Shown in pieces: positions 29,816 to 44,100 of a DNA stretch of 64,000 bases. Position 1 is the stretch's first letter. The number at the start of each line of letters is the position of its first letter. Source of the DNA: Locusta migratoria. Taxonomy: Eukaryota > Arthropoda > Insecta > Orthoptera > Acrididae. Position numbers and translations under genes: made by a program. Below the pieces are notes generated by a model. That model saw nothing but the letters and a program-made list of their open reading frames with translations, was not told where the DNA came from and searched no databases. The DNA is taken from positions 933,657,503 through 933,721,502 of the forward strand of contig CM048744.1 of assembly GCA_026315105.1 (NCBI GenBank), read 5' to 3'.

Positions 29816-30500
29816 TAAATAAAAAAAATTGTCAGCAGCTTTACAAAGGCTAGCTAGTGGAAAAAAGTTCATTTACAGTGGAAGACAGATGTTTTAAAAG
29901 ACTTGTCACATAAAAAATTACACCTGCATTAGAAAGTCTCTCTCATCTTTCTTTTCCATATTTGGTTGACAATTACACAACACTCAAGGGAATATAAACA
30001 CACACTCAAACCCTCAAACCAAGTGTGAGTTTTCTCAGTATGGAACATCATATAGGAGAGTCATATAAATTTCCATCAGGTTCATTTAGTATGAGTTAAT
30101 ATGCTCAGGTCCACCAAAATTTTAATTTTTCTATAAGCCACATTTATCTTTTCCATAACCATACATGCCTCTAAAGGCCTCTCTCTCTCTCCCCTCTTTT
30201 AGCTATTATTACTTCGTCATTTTGCACTCACTATCAGTCTGTAGTTGCTGCATTTTTGCAGCTCCTCCTTCCATCCATTAAATTCAATATCCATTTTGTT
30301 ACCCAATTATTATGTAATGCCCCCTTTCAGACTCTCAGCAATCTCTGTTTTCTTTTTCCCCCTTAATCCAGGTTCAGCTCTGTCATTGCCTAATTTTCTG
30401 AATGTTATTGAAATTTAATTTGTAGTTGATATCCAAACAAATTATGGTCCAATTCCACTTCTACAACTGAAAATGTTTTGTAACTGAAAACTTTATTTCC
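29816..30500. other. No gene recognised
   Basis: AT-rich, with a pyrimidine run at 30179-30200. It may include the decayed upstream part of the PLE fragment that follows. Confidence 0.4.
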
Positions 30501-30504
30501 AAAA

Positions 30505-31000
30505 TTGTCTTACCCCTATACACTCTTCTTTGGAACCTCAACACTTCTTCCAGGTAGTCTAACTTATTTCATAAATAACCAAGTTTATGTCTGCTTGAAT
30601 GGCCACTACCAAACAGTAACAATGAGACAAGTAGACCTCACAATGGCTGAACATGCTACCCAACATGATGAGTTTCACTTAAATGACTGCTTCACAGCTT
30701 GGGAGATCTGGAGCCTACCCACAAACACTAGTTTTTTTCTGAATGCACAACTGGGACCCCTCCCTATGAAACATTCTTTGCTCCTGTAATCCGGATGACA
30801 ATCTCTGCTAGTCCCTTTCCTCCTCCCCATTTGCTGATCCTAGACCAGCACTACATATCCTTCCATTTCACCAATGACAACTTACCCCCCCCCCCCCCCC
30901 CCAGCTCTCAATGTCTAAGTCCCTCCTATCCCATTCCTCCCTCTCCAACCACAGCTCATAACATTATTTAGCATGCGACCAACATAATATTTTGTCTCTG
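30505..31000 (+). pseudogene. PLE GIY-YIG endonuclease fragment, highly diverged
   Basis: 'FINNQVYVCLNGHYQTV', 'MAEHATQHDEFHLNDC' and 'SLPTNTSFFLNAQL' line up in order with 'SNKLSIRMNGHRQTV', 'VAKHALVHDQHILVQC' and 'ILPTDTNLSELRI' of the endonuclease at 6057-6560. The GIY half is gone. A C-run at 30885-30902 lies in the tail. Confidence 0.6.
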
Positions 31001-31539
31001 CAGTTAGAATGTTTCTCTGTAGCAACAAACATATTACAACTCCAACGAAGTCTGAGTGGTCTGCAGGATTTGTAGTTTCAGCCATGAGCATTAGATGCAG
31101 CGAACTCTTTGAAATACTTTGTGTTTATGAAAGACTTTGTTATTGTAGCTTATTTCATAGACATTATCTGGCATTGCATCCTCTCAGTTTCATTCGTTTT
31201 GGGTGTTTTCATGTTGATTTTCTGTTCAAGGTGTGCCGTGAAAAGGATAAATGTTTGGAGAAAATGATTTATGGAGTCCTTGACAAGTTTTCTCATGGTT
31301 AAATAGGGCTGTCTGACGACGATTTGAATTATGTCGTCTTAAGTTAGTGGTAAGTCGATATTTGTTTCAGATTTAGTCGCTTCAAGTGGTTTTTTGTTAG
31401 CTCCCCAGAATTTTATATTATGATTTATGCTCCTGCAGATACTTTAGGAAATAAATTTGATCATGTTTCATCTTCTACATCTACAAATACTCAAAGCAGA
31501 AAAAGAAGTTGAAGTGATTTTGATGGTGACTGGACATAC
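31001..31539. other. Unassigned; one 97-codon open frame
   Basis: The open frame at 31009-31302 (+) has no recognised domain and may be chance. The sequence leads directly into the piggyBac remnant, so part of it may be that element's 5' region. Confidence 0.3.
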
Positions 31540-33015
31540 AAACTAAATTCCTGGCATAACTGTACAGCCAGGACCTCATGGATTGGTACAGAATGTATCT
31601 ATTGAGGAATCAAGCGATTCTTTGGTATATTATTCTATTTCTTCGACAATACCCTCATAACAATGAAAGAACAGACAACTTGTTATGCCAGGAAAACACT
31701 AGCTAAGCTGCAGTCTGACAATCTCTTGCCTAATTCTAGGTTCAAACAGTGAAAAATTGTAATGATTGCAATGAAAAAATTCCTTTCTATTTTGCTGCAT
31801 ACGGCAATAAGTGAGAGGCCAAACATGAAGAGCCACTGGAGTTCTGATCCTTTCTTCAGCTGTAATTTTTGTCCCAGTGTTTTGTCAAGATATAGATTTA
31901 TAAACATGTTATGTTTCATCACAATGATAACACAAATGCAAAAAAAGAAAAGTGAACCAGGTTTTGATGCACTTTATTAAGTTAGAGCTCTCCTCAATTC
32001 ATTGAGAGATAAATTCCAAAATATTTATTATCCAGAGCAAACAGTAACAGTTTATGAAGGAATTTGTCCCTACAGAGGAAGAGTACACTTCAAGGTTTAT
32101 TTGGCCAAAAAACCAAACAAATATGGTATGAAACTGTACATTTTGACTGAATTCAGAACAGCATATATGGAATTTTTGGAGTGTACCGTGGAAGAGATGA
32201 GACAGTAGACAACAGTGCTTCTAATGTCATGAAGTGTGTGACCAATAAGCTACTGGGTAAAGGGCACATTGTGTATGTTGATTGTTTCTACATGTGTGTT
32301 CAATTAGCTGAAGAATCAGATGATGATAATAGTGGTCTTGTTGGGACAGTGATGAAAAATGGGAAAGGACTTCCAAAACTACTAAAAGATGCAAAGCTGA
32401 AAAAAAAAAAAACACCAGCTCTTCCCTGACAAAGGGGAAGTGCTCGCCTTGCCCTGGAAAGATAAGAGAGATGTCTGGATGATCAGCACAAGGCACACAG
32501 CTACAATACAGTGTCAGAACAAGAAGAGCAATGGAGAAACCGAAACCTGCAGTTGTTGACTATAATGAAAACAAAGCTTGGGTGGATCTATTTGACCAAC
32601 AACTATCGTATGGGGCTCTGGATCACAAGTCTAGTGTTGGAGGAAACTAGCTGTACATTGCATGGCAGTATCAAATGCTTGAATACTGCATAACATAATC
32701 AAAAAGAAAAAACATGCCACCTCACAGTTTATCCAAGAAGTATGTGCAGGACTGGTGGTGTCTGCTGGGGATTCCACAGAACTTTTCACGTGGATCATCA
32801 AAATTAGCACAACTCTCAGGAAAACACTTCCGTAATCATGTCAACATTCCAGAATGGAAGAAAAAAGGACAAAGGAGGCGTGTAGTGTATAGCGAAAAGG
32901 GGAAATGTTAACAGGGTAGGTTGGATGAAAGGACACTCATAAGTGCACCAAACAAAACCTTGAGTTGTATCTCCCCCTGTTTCAAAGTTTATCACACTGT
33001 TTTCCATTATGAACA
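31540..33015 (+). pseudogene. piggyBac-like transposase remnant
   Basis: Plus-strand blocks in family order, over several frames: 'GIKRFFGILFYF' (about 31605), 'VRALLNSLRDKFQNIYYPEQTVTVYEG' region and 'YRGRVHFKVYLAKKPNKYG' (31980-32130), 'HIVYVDCFYMCVQLAE' (about 32268), 'KRDVWMISTRHT' (about 32463), a C-terminal 'KLAQLSGKHF' (about 32800) and 'CISPCFKVYHT' (about 32970), the last resembling the end of the piggyBac Cys/His-rich domain. The catalytic core Asp of the 'DES' motif has changed to 'YEG'. It is dead and on the opposite strand to the remnant at 18190-19150. Confidence 0.75.
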
Positions 33016-36000
33016 CTAAATTGTGTACTGAACTTATACTTATTGTTATTTTTCTTCATTTCAAATGTTTTGTAATTGTTTTTAGAAGATAACAACATGT
33101 TTCATTGTATAAAACAGAACTGTAATTCTTTTTCAATTTTTTTCCCCCCGGTAATAAATAGCACATACTTGGAATTTCAGTGTGATTTCACCCAGTCCGC
33201 AGGTGACGGCAACTACAAACTACAACAGCACTGCTAAGTGTTAACTATCCACCTCTACCTTACTATCCCTCCTCCTATGCACCCATTGCCTTCTCTCTGC
33301 GCTCACTACCCTCCACAGACTGCTGCAGGAAGACACATCAGCTGTTCATAATCTGGGCTTATTGAATTCATAAAATGTAAAAACAGAAGCAGGAAAAGGT
33401 AGATAAAAAACAACAGTGTTTATATTTTGATAATATTTTATTACTGAAGGCTACCGCAGTTTTACTTCAGATTCAGTACAACAACTATTGCCTAAATTGT
33501 GCTGGTGAGCTTATATAAAATAATAATACAGCGAGTGCTCTGTGGCTAAGCCATAATATTCCTTTGCAGTCATAAGTCTGGCAGTTTTGGAATAAAATGG
33601 CTGAGTGGAAACATTTTTGTATCACAAACATCTTAGTTTCAGTTTCTGAGATTCTGTTACATTTCATAAAGCTCCACATAACTGAGTACTTTATTTCCAA
33701 AATTAAACTGCACCTGATATACAATGTGTCATTTAGATGTGAAGACACTTAATACTATTTTTGCACTGCCAACAAGACATTTCAATTAAAGAAGCATCTG
33801 GCAGTGAGATAGCTGTATTAGAGGACTGTAGATATCAATGTTATCCGATTTGTTTCAGAATAAATTAAAAAGTTTGTCACTGGCAAATACCATGGCTGCA
33901 GGTATTCCAATTCATTTAACTGCATTCTAAACCATAACAGCCACCAATTCCAGCAAAATCACACTTCTGTTTTCTGTTATGAAAAACATTACTTTGGCTG
34001 ATTTTTATATTTTATGTACCTGCCATGTAAAATATCGCACCTAAATTGCAATCTCTCAATATTCAAGAGCATTTGAATCATTTGAGAACAGATTTGGAAA
34101 TAAGTTCAGTGATAAATGCAATAAACTCTTGTTGAAGTTAACGCAAATTTTATAGACTGTTACATTACAAATTTAACACTAATACTACAAATTATAATCA
34201 ATGTAACTAAAATAAATGCCGGACCAAATATTTACAGCACAGAAGTGTGATTCTGGAAGTGGAGGATAATACCCACAAAAAACTGTGTGTTACACATATT
34301 TTTGCTTTTAAAAAAATTTACTTGCAAAATCATGACAATACACCAACTATAACAACAATTATTACAATTTTAACAACATGAAATACATTTTAGAAAATTA
34401 TTTTCTGAGCATAAGGAACACAACAAAATTATTAAAAATAAGAGTTTATAAAAAGGAAGCATAATACTATGTACAACATTTGCAATGTCTTCATACACAG
34501 ATATTACCAACTATAACTCATAAATTAAACATTAAAGCATGTAGATGTTTTAAGTATGGAATACAGTACCATGATAATTAAAGACAATTGAAACATTGAA
34601 TCTTTGGACATGGAAAAACACTGAAGTATAATGCACTGTAAAAGTTCAATAAAAAAATCTACATTCATGCAAATGCTCTCACTCTTGCTCACACCAGTGA
34701 CTAGTTTTGAAGGACATTTATGCATATTTGGTGGCAAGAATACTTTATGAGGAATATTATGTTTCCACTGTGTTGTTGAATACCTGAGAATCTGTGAAAT
34801 AATTGTGGAATTCTAAATGCTATTGCAATACATCACAATCTGTCCCATATACAGAAATTGTGTACTGACATTAAATAACAGTTGACTTGCTGAGTTATTC
34901 TGATGAACATAACTCTGCATGTAAACAAATGATATACAAAGTGCAACATTATTTGGACACCCCAGAACAACATGCAGCCATGGTACAACTGTCTAAAATA
35001 AGTCTGTTTAGTTGAAATTTTTGTGAGGATAATTACTCTAGGAACATTAATAATTAACATAACTATGGAATATGTTCAGTGCATATCTGTTTTTTGGAAT
35101 ACTTATCATTGTGTATATACATACACATACACATTTAAAAGCTGACATATCACATTGAAGCTAAACTCAGCATGTGAGTAATAAACATGGGCAAAATTTA
35201 GAATACATCATTGCTACTCATCTAATTAACAATTTAGTTTTAACTGCCACAATTAATTTTTAAGAACAGTTAGTCTCTTCCACCATCACATCTGCTGACA
35301 CTTTCCTTTTTTGAAACATCTGTAACTGAGGCTAGATGCTCATTTCTACAGAATTCTTCACACTGCAGAAGTCATATATTTGCTTATACAGTTATTATGA
35401 CTGAAACTTTGGTATGGATTATTGAGGGAGAAAGTTGGCCTCATATTAAATATTAACTTTATATCTTTGGTATTCATGTGTAAGAGAAACAAGAAATTTT
35501 TAATATAAAAATAAAACTTGCAGCCAAGGTATAATGTTATCAGTAACAACAATGTTCCTTCCAAGTTAGCAAGAGGAAGCTGGAATGAAACGCAGCAAAT
35601 TACCAGAGAGGACAACAGCTGCCAAGAAGGCTAATTACACAGGCATCCATCTCCACACATTCTATTTTTCAGGCACACATATATATATACACATCATATG
35701 CAATCTTATAACTGGATTAGAATACAAGTGCTAACTTCTAAAAATAATTATTGCTATAATAATAAATTAGGAACCAAGTAATTATAAATGAAGAATGGAA
35801 ATAAGTAGTATGTTCTGTAAGATTATGAAAAAATTTGTACAGAGATGAAAAAAGAGGCTCTTCTCGATATCTACAAAATATACATGTTAGTACGGAAATA
35901 GTCCAGTATCAAATGCACGAACATATACATAAATATATGCATACTTTCAGATTTTCACAAATTATGAAAAGACATTTAATCTTTCTTACCTTGGAATACT

Positions 36001-37168
36001 TCCATTTTTATACTTTTGTTACTATTTACATATATTACAAAATCAACATTAATATTACAGCTGCCAGAGTTTAATTAATGAATATGTTAACTCATCTTCC
36101 AGCGTAATAAAGAAATTTTATTTCAATTTCTCCCAATAGACTACTTTGTGTACAAAATGTTCAACTTTTGATACAGAATGAAACTAAACTGTTTCCTGAC
36201 ATTACAGAGAATTATCATGCTTCCAAGAGTTACAGGGAAGTATCATATGAGAAAAGAAACAAATTCTGTATTAAAAAAACCAAAACAAAAAATAAATAAA
36301 TAACAAACGAATAAAACCTGGATAAATTCTGTTAGGTCTATGATGTACTGATAAACTTAGCAACTGCGATTTGACAATAATAAATAAATACAAATTAAAG
36401 AAAGCCACTGTGAACGGAATGTGTTGTGTTTACTAGATACGTTGTTTTACAGTAATTACATAGGATAAATAGTTATCCTGACGCTGTCATACATAACTAG
36501 ATTAGTGTTCCACCTATCTTGTAATAAGTGGAAACACTCGTGCCAGAACACAATATGTAATGACTTAGTACATATTGGTATCAACTGTCAGCTCACTAAT
36601 GAAATGCCATTACATCTGTTTCTATTGCAGGTGTAATACTATAATAACAAGGTTTTCCTCCTATGTATCAGTCAGTACAAGAGGTTGAACATGAATATTT
36701 GTGAATAAGCGTTTTGATCAAAGCACAGCTATTTGCCTGCCAGCAAGAAACAGATATATAAGCCTACTCTAACATCAAACAGACTATATTCCTCTGCGAG
36801 GCATAAAAAAGGCAATACTTTTGTCATTAAACTGATACAGTTGCTGCCACTGTAAAAATATATTCATCCATACCAAACAGTCAGTTACCACGCTGATGCA
36901 TCAGGGAAATAAGGCAGTCTTATTTAGTAAAAAAAGGAAGGAAAAAAAGGAAAGAAATTAATAATATAAGAAGCAACATCATAATGTTACTTCACAAACT
37001 GAACACATCTAAACCACTGTGGATCAATCTCAAAATTCACATGCTGAGTGATTAACACATCCATTTTCTGGCTGCCAAACTGTATGTGTCTTATACGATA
37101 CAATAAATATATTTTTATCAAGCAAAATACTTATACGAAATAATAACAGATGGAACTATTCACATTCT
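33016..37168 (-). other. Downstream flank of the spitz gene, probable long 3' UTR
   Basis: No transposon or gene recognised over about 4 kb, which contrasts with the crowded flanks. Sequence is AT-rich. AATAAA-type signals on the minus strand occur near 36116 and 33436-33442, so the 3' UTR could end at either; the sequence alone cannot decide. Confidence 0.35.
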
Positions 37169-37276
37169 TCATGCTCTCGACACAGGTTGGTGCCATTGAC
37201 TGCTAGGCAATTGTTCTGCACCGGCCTGAGTAACAAGCGTAGTGAAGCCTGCTGTTTCCACTGGTATATGAGATTC
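37169..37276 (-). CDS. spi: spi last coding exon
   Basis: Acceptor cattttag just before 37276. Phase 0, 35 codons from 'ESHIPVETAG' to 'QPVSRA' and TGA at 37171-37169. Separated from the previous exon by only 100 bases. Confidence 0.75.
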   Translation of the reverse strand, partial: ESHIPVETAGFTTLVTQAGAEQLPSSQWHQPVSRA

Positions 37277-40200
37277 CTAAAATGAGACAACAGAAAGGTA
37301 AAAAATACTTGAGACGTATTCAGTAGTAAAATTTCAAATTCAAAAAGGAGTACATAGATAGAAAATGTACACTTACAGATGAGTTCTGAGTTTGATTCGA
37401 TCTACCAATGGAGATGGCCAGTACATCTCTACTGAAAGGTCGTTGTTCGAGGTCTCGACTGCTACCGTCTGTACAACTGCAACAGAAAAAGGGTGCTGTC
37501 TTAAGAAATATATGATGTACCAAACACAACAACATCCTTATTATTAGGTTGGTGCATAAGTTCATAGCATTTTCCTGAAGTTTAATAATAGATCACACAG
37601 TTTTGTTATCAAAAATATCCTCCTTTACAATTTACAACAGTTGGCTAATCTATCCCCCTGTAACCACCCCGCCCCACCCCCTTTTCAGTCTAGCAGAATG
37701 TATGCACGCATAACTGTGGATTAGCATCACTTCACACAGACTTCTTGGTCACTGTTGTGTTGTACATGCAAGGTATCTTCTGTTAACAATAAATGTCAAG
37801 AACGATGGTTACAGCTCAAAGAAGCAAATCACAGTACTCCAGATGTTCCAAAAAGTACCTAGCATCATCTTCCTTGGATGCAGGCAGGTTTTTGTATATG
37901 AAAGTTTCTGCCTCGTCTGGGTTCAAATATGCCTTACGTCAACAAAAAACACCATTCCTAATCACCAGTAACAATAAAGGATATAGAAGCAGATAGCCCC
38001 TGCTAACTTTTCATTTTGGCTTAGCAGGCAGTACCTATCGATCAGATTTTTTAATCTTGCACATGGCACACAAATGCCATACAATCATGGAAAGATAACA
38101 GATCATCACACCCACCAGTTGCGAGTACATGACATTGATCATTGTGGAATAACTTATCTAAACCATCTTCATCTAACCTCAAATGTCTTCTTGAACATGG
38201 ATAAATCCTGAAAATGGAAAAGCTATTTTCATTTTATCGTCCATTCAATGACATTATCTCCATATATAACAAATGTTCCTAGCTGCCTCCACAGCTGTAC
38301 CCCTCTACTGAACTCTAACAGAAGAGTATATTCAATTTTCTCTGGCATACCGACAATCGGTCTTTCCGCGAACAATACGTGACTGGAATAGGAAGGAGAA
38401 CCGATAGTGGTACTCAAGGTACCCTCCACCACACACCAGCAGGTGGCTTGTGGAGTATGGATGTAAATGTAGATGTAGAAGAGATTAAACAAAGTACAGC
38501 TGCTTGTATGAGCAGTTCACAATATAACTTGTGTATTTTATATTTTGACTAAGGGCAATGTTGCTCCTTCTGTTTAAAATCCTTTTTTTTTTTTTTTTTT
38601 TTAAAAAGACTTAAGATTACCAGATTTTAGTATTTATGCAACTAGATGATCATGGCATAGCCCATTGAAATCAACTGTCAATAATTAATTAATCATATAC
38701 TGTGATCTTGTCTTTTTCCTTTTGAAAATAATTAGACAGTATGCAAAATTCCAACAGTAAGTTGTGTATTACAAATAAATAATGACTATTCATAAGTACA
38801 CCCACAGCAATTGGAGTGGGAACATACAAAATACAAACACTAAGAAATTAGGCACCAACTTAATGAAATGTCTTTGAAATCAGAATGAAGCATGCAAGTT
38901 GATAGAAAATTAATAGAGCAAAAAATATGGGATTTTGCGTCTTCCTTGATGTACAAGGCAATTATTATCCCTGTGTTACTAATAAAACAGAGCTTATTAG
39001 TGAAAATTGAAATAATAGAGTCAAATAGGAGACATGACTGATTACCTGAACTTTTTAGCATACACAATTTTTAACACAAATATGCTAGTTTCACAGTGGT
39101 CACCAATAAATCAAGGTTAACAAACACACTTTACAAGCAAATCACAACAGGATTTCCATTCCCATATAGATTATCATGTGGCCTGGTTGGCTGGGAGACT
39201 TCAGTTGTCTAAATGGAAAAGTTTTTTTTTTTTTTTTCCTTCCTTCATGCACAAAAAAATTACACCATTTTTTTCATGATGTGCAAGGTATCTCTGTTAA
39301 GTGTATTTGTTGAGTGTAGATGACAGTAATGAGTTTGTGATGAGATGTCATGTCTTATTTTCAAATGTTAAAAGAAGAAAAAGGGTGAAAACTGGAGTGC
39401 TAGCACATTGCCTACTACTCTCAGATACCACCAAGTGATCTGCCAAGCTGAACATCCCTAGCCAATGGACAGACTGCCATCAACACTGTTACACTTGCTC
39501 ACTACATCAGGCAGTTCTGAGAAGTCTGGAATTAAATCCAGGATAATTATGCAAATGATAATATTAAATACTATAATACCACCAGCACTCCTCCCCTTGC
39601 TCGCCAAATAGTAGAGGGAAAACGTTCTTCCGCTGCCTGTTTCAAACCAGCATGCCTGTAGTCAAGAGTGAATGCTCAAGAATATGTTACCAAAAGCTAC
39701 TCTGGAGGCAGATCATATTATGGATATCAGCCACCAGTTCCATGTCACCTTCAGAATCATCATTTGAACTGACTTGTTTGAAATACATTTGCACCCATTT
39801 AAATGTATGATCTACAACAGTGCATCACTGACCACTGCTCAGTCTGCAGAAAGAAATCTGACTGTTACTTGTCGTACAATGTGAAGTCCATTGGATTGAG
39901 ATTAGCAATCTCAATCAATATAAATATAACATAAAAAGAACCAAGAAGGGGAAAAAAACAAACAGTGAAAGGTCCACAGTAAAGATGTATCCCATCAGGA
40001 GAATTGGCACATGTGAAGTAGTTTGGTTATTTGGTCATAGTGTTGGAATATAAAACAGAAGATCCATGTTCAATTTTCTCTGGCATGCAATTTCTTTTTC
40101 CCCACAAAATTATGAACTGACTATCTGATCATTTTTCTGTCTGTTCACTATATTCAATATTGTATCTGTGCAGAGGTGTTGTGTCCATCAACACTAGCAA

Positions 40201-41102
40201 GGTGCAAGATCTTATTTGTTCTACACAAGTAATACATATAATGACTCTTGCATTCAATTTAAGAGGCCATTTATTTATCACTTCATTTCTGTGATAGCTC
40301 TATGTGGTGTCTTGCCTGCTTTCACTGACTTGCAACAATACATTCTAAATCATGGCTCATATTGTATTAACAACATACAGTATGACAAAGGAACAGACAT
40401 GTCACTGACATGAGAAAAAAAATTATTTATTTTAATTTATTAAATTGAGCACAAATGAGATCTGAAAACAAATCACCCACTTCACAGTCTAAAATCTTGT
40501 CCACATAACAATGACACTGTTACAGTCTGCTTCCTGTTTTGTGCTTGAACTGTGTTAATTTTTTCACGATTATCCACAGAGCCACCTTACCACTAAATCT
40601 GAGTGGGAGAGGAGGGGAGCCATGGAGATTTTCCATTGACAGTATATCATGTTTTCACAGCAAAAATACTACGACCATTCATTAATCTTCAATTCTATGA
40701 AACAAATCTATTACCATGAAAGTATCAAGTAAACATGGGCTCTAAAATGCACACTAGAGGAGCTATGAGCAGTAGTTCATCTGCAACACTAGAGAATATC
40801 CCTTCTTCTGGTCAAGTGCTCATAACTTTACAGTATCAAAAATGGTTAAGTGTTCACAGCATTGTTGGATGACATTTCAATACATGGGTCAAGCGAGACA
40901 GTATATCGACTACACAGACCACCTTTGTCATTACACTCTTACTACTCATCAAGTAACGAACCCACTGACATTACTCTTCACGAGGAACATTTCTTGGCCT
41001 GAAATATATATATGCAAAATACTTGACAAATTTTTCTCACTGTGGTGAAGGGTTATTGCAGAGGTAGGATTAATTAGGCTGAGCATTTAATGGCAGTGAA
41101 AA

Positions 41103-41169
<67 letters not shown>

Positions 41170-44100
41170 AATGAATAGTTCTTACAAAGCAGTGCTCACC
41201 TGGCTCGAAGTTCTTTTTGTTTTCGCTGTAGGTGAATGTAAACAGCTATACAAACAAAAACAACAAGGAACACAGCAATTGTGGCACCACCTGCAATGCT
41301 GGCCGTCTCGAGCATAACACGCTGCCGGGATGCTGCAAAAAAAAAAAAAAAAAAAATAAATAAATAAAAAACAAAAAAAATTGTTTTTTGTCATTTCATG
41401 ATTTGGAGAAATTTTCATCAATTTAGGTGTTATACTAATTTATATTACTTACGTAAATAAGTTCCATCCAAGTCTTTGTATTCGCACCTTTGTCCCATAT
41501 ACCCATCTGCACATCTGCAAGAAAGAGATAAACATCAAATTATAATTCAACTTAAATTGTGGAAGTCATGCATACATATTTCAAAACAGAAATGGTTAGC
41601 TCTTTCTACTTCATATTAGATTGTTAACAAATTATTCCAATTTTACTTTTTCCTTCATATGACCCATTAAGAGGAAAATCGCAGAACCATCTTGCTTATC
41701 TTCTAACACAATCTCTGCTAACAATACAGCAGACTGATACTACTTAGTTGTTAAATATTTATTTATTACAGGAAGAAAGAACAAATAAAGGATTGGCAGA
41801 CCCACTCTGAACAGCATGGCTCTTTTGAAGTACTTATACACAAAATCTTTTAAAGTTTTCCCAACCCAACTCAGATGACTGTGGGGTGAGATATTATGAA
41901 GAAACTATATGCACCTTCTTTCACCTCTGGCAGTGTTGCTGATGTGAAAAATATTGAGTAGCACCGTGGTTCGAAATCCACATTGAACTGTAGGTCCCCC
42001 TATAACTGGCTGGGTAAGTCAGTTCGAAGGAAGGCAACGACATACCACCTCAAAACAGGACCATGCCTAGTAAAGCACTGTGGTATTCAAACCAATCTTC
42101 AGATTGATGACTGCCTAACCTTATATGCACTTTAGCCACTAGTAACCAGTGAATGTAATATAGCATGTTTCATTAATATTACTTTTTCAGATGTTAAGGA
42201 ACACTGTTGGTCAGATACAAAGATATTCACCAGTGCACCAATATGAAAATCCCATAATTAATTGTTCAATGACTGAAAGAGAACCACTGTCTGTCTAATT
42301 AAATGGCACATGAGATAATCATCAAAAACAGAATTCTGCATCTTCTAATGAAACGTGTCTCTCTTTCAAAATGGCACACAGTATAGATGTCACAGAACTT
42401 CCAAGTCCAACACATCCAGCCCAAATCCATGGAGCATTAGTTTCCTTGAGTCAACTCAGTGAGTAGCAATTCGACACACTTTTGCCAGTGGCGGAAAAAA
42501 GAAAGAGAAAAACAAACATAAATAAATAAAATGTGGACACCACATCACATGTAGAAAATATGGACACGTGGGCATAAATCCAGACGTCTGATAGGTTTGT
42601 TTATGGCTAGGAACCATAATTTGAGAAGTGATACAGTTATAGGCTATGGAACAAAGTGTGTTTCCATTATAGCAAAGATGATGCATTGAAGAAACCATTA
42701 CAAAGCACAATGCGGAACTGAAATGCATACATCTGTCATTTGATTATGCATGGGAAATTTGACTATGCAAAATTTGAACAGTGTTTGGGAAAAAAGTAAA
42801 AGAGAAAAATACTGATAATGCTTTCCAGAGGTGAGCTGAAAGCAAATGACAATGAATAGAGCATTTCAGATGTAATTGTTTAAATAAAATTATCTTTTTC
42901 AGTGATAAATGCGTAAGGAATGAAGGAGATTTTTCGAATTTCAGTCCATTTTTTCTGGGTGGAACACATCCGATTATTACATGAATTCTGGAGAAAAAAA
43001 AATTAAGAAAGAAAGAAATACATTGTGTAACAAGTTTTTCCATTGTTGGTAAAGTCCAGAATCGAATTATGCTCATCGAGGAAGGTCTCACTGCATAGTC
43101 AATTTGTAAACAATCGAATTTCTCAAAACTACTACTTGTTTCTTGTAAATTTAGCTATCGCCTGGTACCCAAAACAGTTTTCAGGCCTTTCATTTAGTCA
43201 TTGTTACCAGGTGTATTTATAATAAAGCATCCTGTTCTGTTCAACTGAGAATTTTTGATCAACAGGTAATAGCGTTATTTTAATATGAAATATATTGTAC
43301 TTTTCTTAGGCAGACATTTTTGCGTTACGGAACACGAAGTATTCAGGCATGCTCATGACTGGTTATGGTGCAACAACTTCATGCCGTGACGGCGATCCCC
43401 TGCAGGTTGAAAAACACTGAACTTCATGGAATCCATTGGTGATATTTACACACCTCTAGAATAAATTCCACATCGGAAATCTGCTTCAAACTCATTCAAT
43501 GGAGATTTGAGGTAAGTGCTTCCTCTGGCGTTTGAAAAGACTCGCCCAGCCAGTCATTTGGGGGAGGGGAATATGATTTCTGAACCACGGTGAAACTCGT
43601 CATTTTTCCCCTCCGGTTTTGCAGGGTGGCATTTCATCACAGCGAATGGCAAACCTGACGTTGGGGGTGTCCTGGGAGGCGGCATTCCAGGCCAGGCGAC
43701 TTGTTTCCCACTCCCAGCGCCGGGGCGCCGCTAATCCGCCAGCCAGCTGCCCGCGCATGCGCCCCGCGCACCTGCCTTTCACGAACACACTGCCCGCGCC
43801 CAAATTCCTTAACTCCATAATGATGGTCCGAAATACTTTTCCGACAAAAGGTGAAAAAGAGCGGGCGCGAGGTCGGGACGCGGCCGAGGATGCTTCGAGG
43901 CAGGGAGCAGGCCGCACACAAAGGCCGAAACCCAGCCAGACACTCTTCTCACGGACAGCCGAGTACAGTTAACCGATCTTCAACTACCTGAGAGCGGCCG
44001 CGAACGTGCCCGTCCATGGCGTGGCTCTGTTTAGGCGCAGCTCATCATTCACACAGCAATTGACCGCCGCCGCCGCCGTCTCCCTGCCGCCCCGACGCTT

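Noticed and set aside
43600..43972. Overlapping open frames on both strands in the spi intron GC-rich block
   Set aside because: Arg/Ala/Pro-rich, no domains, and no splice sites linking them to spi exons.
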